Positions 30,646 to 33,936 of a stretch of 33,936 bases of DNA are shown one piece after another. Under the pieces are notes generated by a model, which was given only the letters and a program-made list of their open reading frames with translations, made no database searches and was not told the DNA's origin. The DNA comes from Streptomyces bobili. Lineage in GTDB: Bacteria; Actinomycetota; Actinomycetes; Streptomycetales; Streptomycetaceae. Within the stretch, counting starts at the first letter, position 1. The number at the start of each line of letters is the position of its first letter. Both the position numbers and the translations under genes were made by a program. The DNA is taken from NCBI RefSeq assembly GCF_002154575.1, contig NZ_MUBA01000222.1:1-33936 (forward strand), read 5' to 3'.

Positions 30646-31992
30646 ATGGAACGTACGGGTACGGACGACAGGGCCACGACGGAAGGCGGGGCGCCGACGG
30701 ACGACGGGGCCGCGACGGTGGGGCGCGCCATGGACGTCTTCAGCGCGGCCGACGAGGAGCGCGGGCGCGGGGTGCGGCGCATGAAGCTCACCGCGACCGG
30801 GCTGCTGGTCTTCGTGGCGGTGGTGTACGTCCTCGCCGAGTGGGCCTCCCACCGGGGCGCCGGGCCCTGGGCGGGCTATGTGGCGGCGGCGGCCGAGGCG
30901 GGCATGGTGGGCGCGCTCGCGGACTGGTTCGCCGTGACCGCCCTGTTCCGCCATCCGCTGGGCCTGCCCATCCCGCACACGGCGATCATCCCGACCAAGA
31001 AGGACCAGCTGGGCGTCTCGCTGGGCGAGTTCGTCGGCGAGAACTTCCTGTCCCGCGATGTCGTACGGCAGCGGCTGCGCGCGGTCGGTATCGGCAGCCG
31101 GCTGGGGGCGTGGCTGGCGGAGCCGGAGCACGCGGACCGGGTGACGGAGGAGCTGGCGACGGCGCTGCGGGGGGCGCTGACCGTGCTGCGGGACTCCGAT
31201 GTGCAGGCGGTCGTCGGCGAGGCGATCACACGGCGGGCGGACGCCCAGGAGATCGCGCCGGGGATGGGCAAGATGCTGGAGAAGATCGTCGCGGACGGCG
31301 GTCACCGGCGGGCCGTCGACCTGGTGGTGGCGCGGGCGCACGACTGGCTGGTGCTGCACGCCGACTCGGTGATGGACGCGGTGGAGGGCGGCGCGCCCGG
31401 CTGGACGCCACGGTTCGTCGACAAGCGGATCGGCGAGCGGGTCTACAAGGAGTTGCTGCGGTTCTGCGCGGAGATGCGGGACATGCCGTCCCACCCGGCC
31501 CGTGGCGCCCTGGACCGTTTCCTGCGGGACTTCGCCTCCGACCTCCAGTCCGACACCGAGACCCGCGCGCGGGTGGAGCGGCTGAAGGGCGAGGTGCTGG
31601 GCCGCGGCGAGGTGCAGGACCTGATCGCGTCCGCCTGGACGGCCGTACGGTCCATGATCGTGTCGGCGGCCGAGGACGAGCGCAGTGAGCTGCGGATGCG
31701 GGTGCGGGCGGCGCTGCTGTCGCTGGGGTCCCGGATGGCCACCGAGCCGAAGGTGCAGGGCAAGGTGGACCGCTGGGTGGAGGGCGCGGCGGTGCACGTG
31801 GTGTCGACGTACCGCAAGGAGATCACCCTGCTGATCACCGACACGGTGGCGAGCTGGGACGCCGAGCACACCACGCGCAAGATCGAGGCGCACATCGGCC
31901 GTGACCTGCAGTTCATCCGTATCAACGGCACGGTGGTCGGGTCGCTGGCGGGCCTGTTGATCTACACGGTGGCGAAGGCGCTGGGGGCGTAG
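30646..31992 (+). CDS. DUF445 family membrane-associated protein
   Basis: This encodes 448 residues from ATG 30646, with GGAG about 6 nt upstream. After a polar N-terminal tail of about 45 residues comes a helix (LTATGLLVFVAVVYVLAEW) and a second, LADWFAVTALF, with the family's GYVAAAAEAGMVGALADWFAVTALFRHPLGLPIPHTAIIPTKKDQLG block, which is highly characteristic of DUF445. The long middle is helical and charged (about residues 120-410). A C-terminal hydrophobic hairpin, NGTVVGSLAGLLIYTVAKAL, ends the protein. The family (YjiN-like) is membrane-associated and functionally uncharacterised. It lies alone, with 177 nt to the divergent SGNH gene and 71 nt to the MFS gene, which may be cotranscribed. 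Confidence 0.92.
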   Translation: MERTGTDDRATTEGGAPTDDGAATVGRAMDVFSAADEERGRGVRRMKLTATGLLVFVAVVYVLAEWASHRGAGPWAGYVAAAAEAGMVGALADWFAVTALFRHPLGLPIPHTAIIPTKKDQLGVSLGEFVGENFLSRDVVRQRLRAVGIGSRLGAWLAEPEHADRVTEELATALRGALTVLRDSDVQAVVGEAITRRADAQEIAPGMGKMLEKIVADGGHRRAVDLVVARAHDWLVLHADSVMDAVEGGAPGWTPRFVDKRIGERVYKELLRFCAEMRDMPSHPARGALDRFLRDFASDLQSDTETRARVERLKGEVLGRGEVQDLIASAWTAVRSMIVSAAEDERSELRMRVRAALLSLGSRMATEPKVQGKVDRWVEGAAVHVVSTYRKEITLLITDTVASWDAEHTTRKIEAHIGRDLQFIRINGTVVGSLAGLLIYTVAKALGA

Positions 31993-32063
31993 GGCTGCGG
32001 GCGTAGCCGCCCTTCCTCGGGGAACCCGGCAACGGTTTCCGCTCGATGAGGAGGGAGCCGCCC

Positions 32064-33665
32064 ATGACCACCGCCGCACCGGCCGAGACCGGCCGGACCA
32101 TCACGACGGACATCCCGGCCCGCCTGGACCGCCTCCCGTGGTCCCGCTGGCACTGGACGATCGTCATCGGTCTCGGCACCGTGTGGATCCTCGACGGCCT
32201 AGAGGTCACGGTCGTCGGCAACATCGCCGGGCGGCTGTCGGAGCCCGGCAGCGGCCTGCCCATCACGTCCGGGCAGGTCACCGGTATCGCCGCCGCGCTG
32301 TATGTGGCGGGTGCCTGCCTCGGCGCCCTGTTCTGGGGCCGGCTGACCGACCGCTGGGGCCGTAAAAAACTGTTCATGATCACGCTGGCGGTCTATCTCG
32401 GCGCGACCGCCCTGACCGCGATCTCCTTCGACACCTGGTGGTTCCTGCTCTTCCGCTTCCTCACCGGCTTCGGCATCGGCGGCGAGTACGCGGCGATCAA
32501 CTCGGCGATCGACGAACTGATCCCGGCCGAGTACCGGGGCCGCGTCGACCTGATCATCAACGGCAGCTTCTGGCTGGGCGCGGTCGGCGGTTCGCTGCTG
32601 TCGATCGTCGCGCTGAACACGGACCTCTTCGCGGCGAACGTGGGCTGGCGGCTGACGTTCGCGCTCGGCGCCGTCCTCGCCCTGGTCATCCTCCTCGTAC
32701 GGCGCCATGTCCCGGAGAGTCCGCGCTGGCTGATGATCCACGGCCGGGACCGGGAGGCGGAGGAGATCGTCTCCTCGATCGAGCGGCGCATCGAGTCCGA
32801 GAAGGGCGTCCCGCTGCCTGCGGCCGAGGGAGAACTCACCATCCACCAGCGCCGCAGCGTTTCCTTCGTCGAGATCGGCCGCACGGTGTTCTCCGGCTAC
32901 CGCCGCCGCGCCGTCCTCGGCTTCTCCCTCTTCATCGGGCAGGCCTTCCTCTACAACGCGATCACCTTCGGTTTCGGCGCGATCCTCACCACCTTCTTCG
33001 ACGTGCCGACCGGCCACACCGGCTACTACTTCGCCGTGATCGCCCTCGGCAACTTCTGCGGCCCGCTGCTGCTCGGCAAGCTGTTCGACACGGTCGGCCG
33101 CCGGATCATGATCTCCTCGACGTACCTGCTCTCCGGCCTGCTGCTGTTCGGCACGGCCTGGCTGTTCGACCGCGGTTCGCTGAGCGCGACCACGATGACG
33201 GCCTGCTGGTGCGCGGTGCTGTTCTTCGCCTCCGCGGGCGCCTCCAGCGCCTACCTCACGGTCTCCGAGATCTTCCCGATGGAGACCCGCGCCATGTCCA
33301 TCGCCTTCTTCTACGCCCTCGGCACCGCCGCGGGCGGCATCAGCGGCCCCCTGCTGTTCGCCGAACTGACCGGAACGGGCAAGGTCGGCGACACGGTCCT
33401 CGCGTTCCAGATCGGCGCGGCCCTGATGTGCGCGGCGGGCCTGGTCGCCGCGTTCCTCGCGGTACGGGCCGAGCGACGCTCCCTGGAGGACATCGCGAAG
33501 CCCCTGACAGCGGCGGCCACCAAGGCCCGTACGGCGGTGGGGGCGGGGGCTGCGACGGCCTCGACGGCCTCGACGGCTGCGAAGTCCGGGAAGTCCGGGA
33601 GGCCGGGGGGACCGAAGGGGCCGCAGCCCCCGCAGCCTCCGGGGCCGAAGACGGCTACGGCGTAG
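32064..33665 (+). CDS. MFS transporter, metabolite:proton symporter type
   Basis: This encodes 533 residues from ATG 32064, with GGAGGGAG just upstream; an in-frame ATG at 32046 precedes that site. There are about twelve membrane helices. Diagnostic motifs are ILDGLEVTVVGNIAGRL in helix 1, the loop 2-3 motif GRLTDRWGRKKLF, FGIGGEYAAINSAIDELIPAEYRGRVD in the helix 4-5 region, and the second-half counterpart LLGKLFDTVGRRIM. The DGLE and GEYAAINSAIDE pattern resembles the SV2/NiaP-like group, which transports organic acids or aromatic compounds; the substrate is unknown. The C-terminus has a long low-complexity tail rich in Ala, Thr, Lys, Gly and Pro (from about residue 490), encoded by short tandem DNA repeats. 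Confidence 0.92.
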   Translation: MTTAAPAETGRTITTDIPARLDRLPWSRWHWTIVIGLGTVWILDGLEVTVVGNIAGRLSEPGSGLPITSGQVTGIAAALYVAGACLGALFWGRLTDRWGRKKLFMITLAVYLGATALTAISFDTWWFLLFRFLTGFGIGGEYAAINSAIDELIPAEYRGRVDLIINGSFWLGAVGGSLLSIVALNTDLFAANVGWRLTFALGAVLALVILLVRRHVPESPRWLMIHGRDREAEEIVSSIERRIESEKGVPLPAAEGELTIHQRRSVSFVEIGRTVFSGYRRRAVLGFSLFIGQAFLYNAITFGFGAILTTFFDVPTGHTGYYFAVIALGNFCGPLLLGKLFDTVGRRIMISSTYLLSGLLLFGTAWLFDRGSLSATTMTACWCAVLFFASAGASSAYLTVSEIFPMETRAMSIAFFYALGTAAGGISGPLLFAELTGTGKVGDTVLAFQIGAALMCAAGLVAAFLAVRAERRSLEDIAKPLTAAATKARTAVGAGAATASTASTAAKSGKSGRPGGPKGPQPPQPPGPKTATA

Positions 33666-33711
33666 CCGCCGCACGCACGCGGGCGGGAGCGGGGGCCAGG
33701 GCAGGCAGGGG

Positions 33712-33936
33712 CTACTTGCCGTGGGCCCCGCCTCCGGTCCGGGGCTGTTCCTGCTGTGTCTTCCCCCGCCGCCGCAGGAGCAGCAGGCCGCCGGCGAGGG
33801 CGGTGATGCCGGTGGCGGCGGTCCAGGCGGCGAGGTCGCCGGCGCCGGTGGACGCGAGGTCACCGCTGTTGCCGCCGGCGGAGCCGGGGCCGGGGGCCGA
33901 TCCGCCGGGGGTGTTAGCGGCGGATCGGCCCCCGGC
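33712..33936 (-). CDS. C-terminus of an LAXTG sortase-anchored surface protein (partial)
   Basis: The frame is open from the window end to TAG (33712-33714), giving the last 74 residues. These comprise a Gly/Pro/Ser/Asn-rich spacer, the sortase motif LASTG, a hydrophobic helix (AAWTAATGITALAGGLLLL), then the charged tail RRRGKTQQEQPRTGGGAHGK. This is a standard cell-wall sorting signal of the class E sortase type common in Streptomyces. The sortase cuts between Thr and Gly and links the protein to peptidoglycan. The functional domain lies beyond the window. It converges on the MFS gene with 46 nt between stops and no clear hairpin. Confidence 0.82.
   Translation of the reverse strand, partial: AGGRSAANTPGGSAPGPGSAGGNSGDLASTGAGDLAAWTAATGITALAGGLLLLRRRGKTQQEQPRTGGGAHGK
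33889..33936. repeat. 18-bp perfect inverted repeat reaching the last base of the window
   Basis: GCCGGGGGCCGATCCGCC (33889-33906) is the exact reverse complement of 33919-33936, with a 12-nt loop. It lies inside the coding sequence of the LAXTG protein spacer. The right arm ends at the window's last base, so it may be longer. Confidence 0.75.

Overview
The window is chromosomal DNA of a high-GC actinobacterium, almost certainly a Streptomyces. The evidence is the very strong G/C bias at third codon positions, many GTG starts, several leaderless -10 boxes placed 6-7 nt before a start codon, DasR-type dre operators in front of GlcNAc phosphotransferase genes, and a gene order that matches both Streptomyces coelicolor (nagF-nagE1-nagE2-rph-rdgB region) and the Mycobacterium tuberculosis pncB-clpS-DUF2017-mec-cysO-cysM-Rv1339-rph-rdgB block. 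No insertion sequence, prophage, CRISPR array or rRNA was seen.

Layout. 1-2224: two RDD-family membrane proteins and two small membrane proteins. 2225-5436: a secreted M6 (immune inhibitor A-like) metalloprotease behind a long intergenic region with a candidate operator, then a small unknown gene. 5454-7514: the nicotinamide salvage pair pncB-pncA on the minus strand. 7571-8502: clpS and a DUF2017 gene. 8503-10359: a 21-bp tandem repeat and an amino-acid permease. 10542-13614: the sulfur-carrier cysteine pathway, made of a JAMM/M67 hydrolase, a LacI regulator inserted between pathway genes, a 31-residue Cys-containing leader peptide, cysO and cysM. 13634-14101: a membrane-tethered MazF/PemK-like protein. 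14351-15103: a metallo-beta-lactamase-fold hydrolase. 15193-18370: two paralogous GlcNAc EIIC genes (nagE2, nagE1) and the EIIB gene nagF, with three dre sites. 18449-20516: rph, a lipoprotein-like gene, rdgB and tRNA-Leu(UAG). 20701-22000: bcp, a DUF3618 gene and a stand-alone GroES-like gene. 22082-22501: a guanidine-III riboswitch in front of a SugE/Gdx guanidinium exporter. 22514-25333: a bifunctional penicillin-binding protein with low-complexity tails. 25576-28280: a three-gene ABC exporter. 28291-33936: a DUF1707 protein, an SGNH hydrolase, a DUF445 protein, an MFS transporter and the C-terminal end of an LAXTG cell-wall-anchored protein.

How the genes work together. The most coherent system is cysteine synthesis on a protein carrier: CysO carries sulfur as a C-terminal thiocarboxylate, CysM joins it to an activated serine, and the M67 hydrolase releases cysteine. 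Two details here stand out. CysO ends Gly-Gly-Met-Ala, so its di-glycine tail appears masked and would need trimming. The operon is preceded by a short, apparently leaderless ORF ending Ile-Cys-stop, with the look of a cysteine-responsive attenuator. The other clear sensor-output pairs are DasR/dre with the GlcNAc phosphotransferase system and the guanidine riboswitch with sugE.
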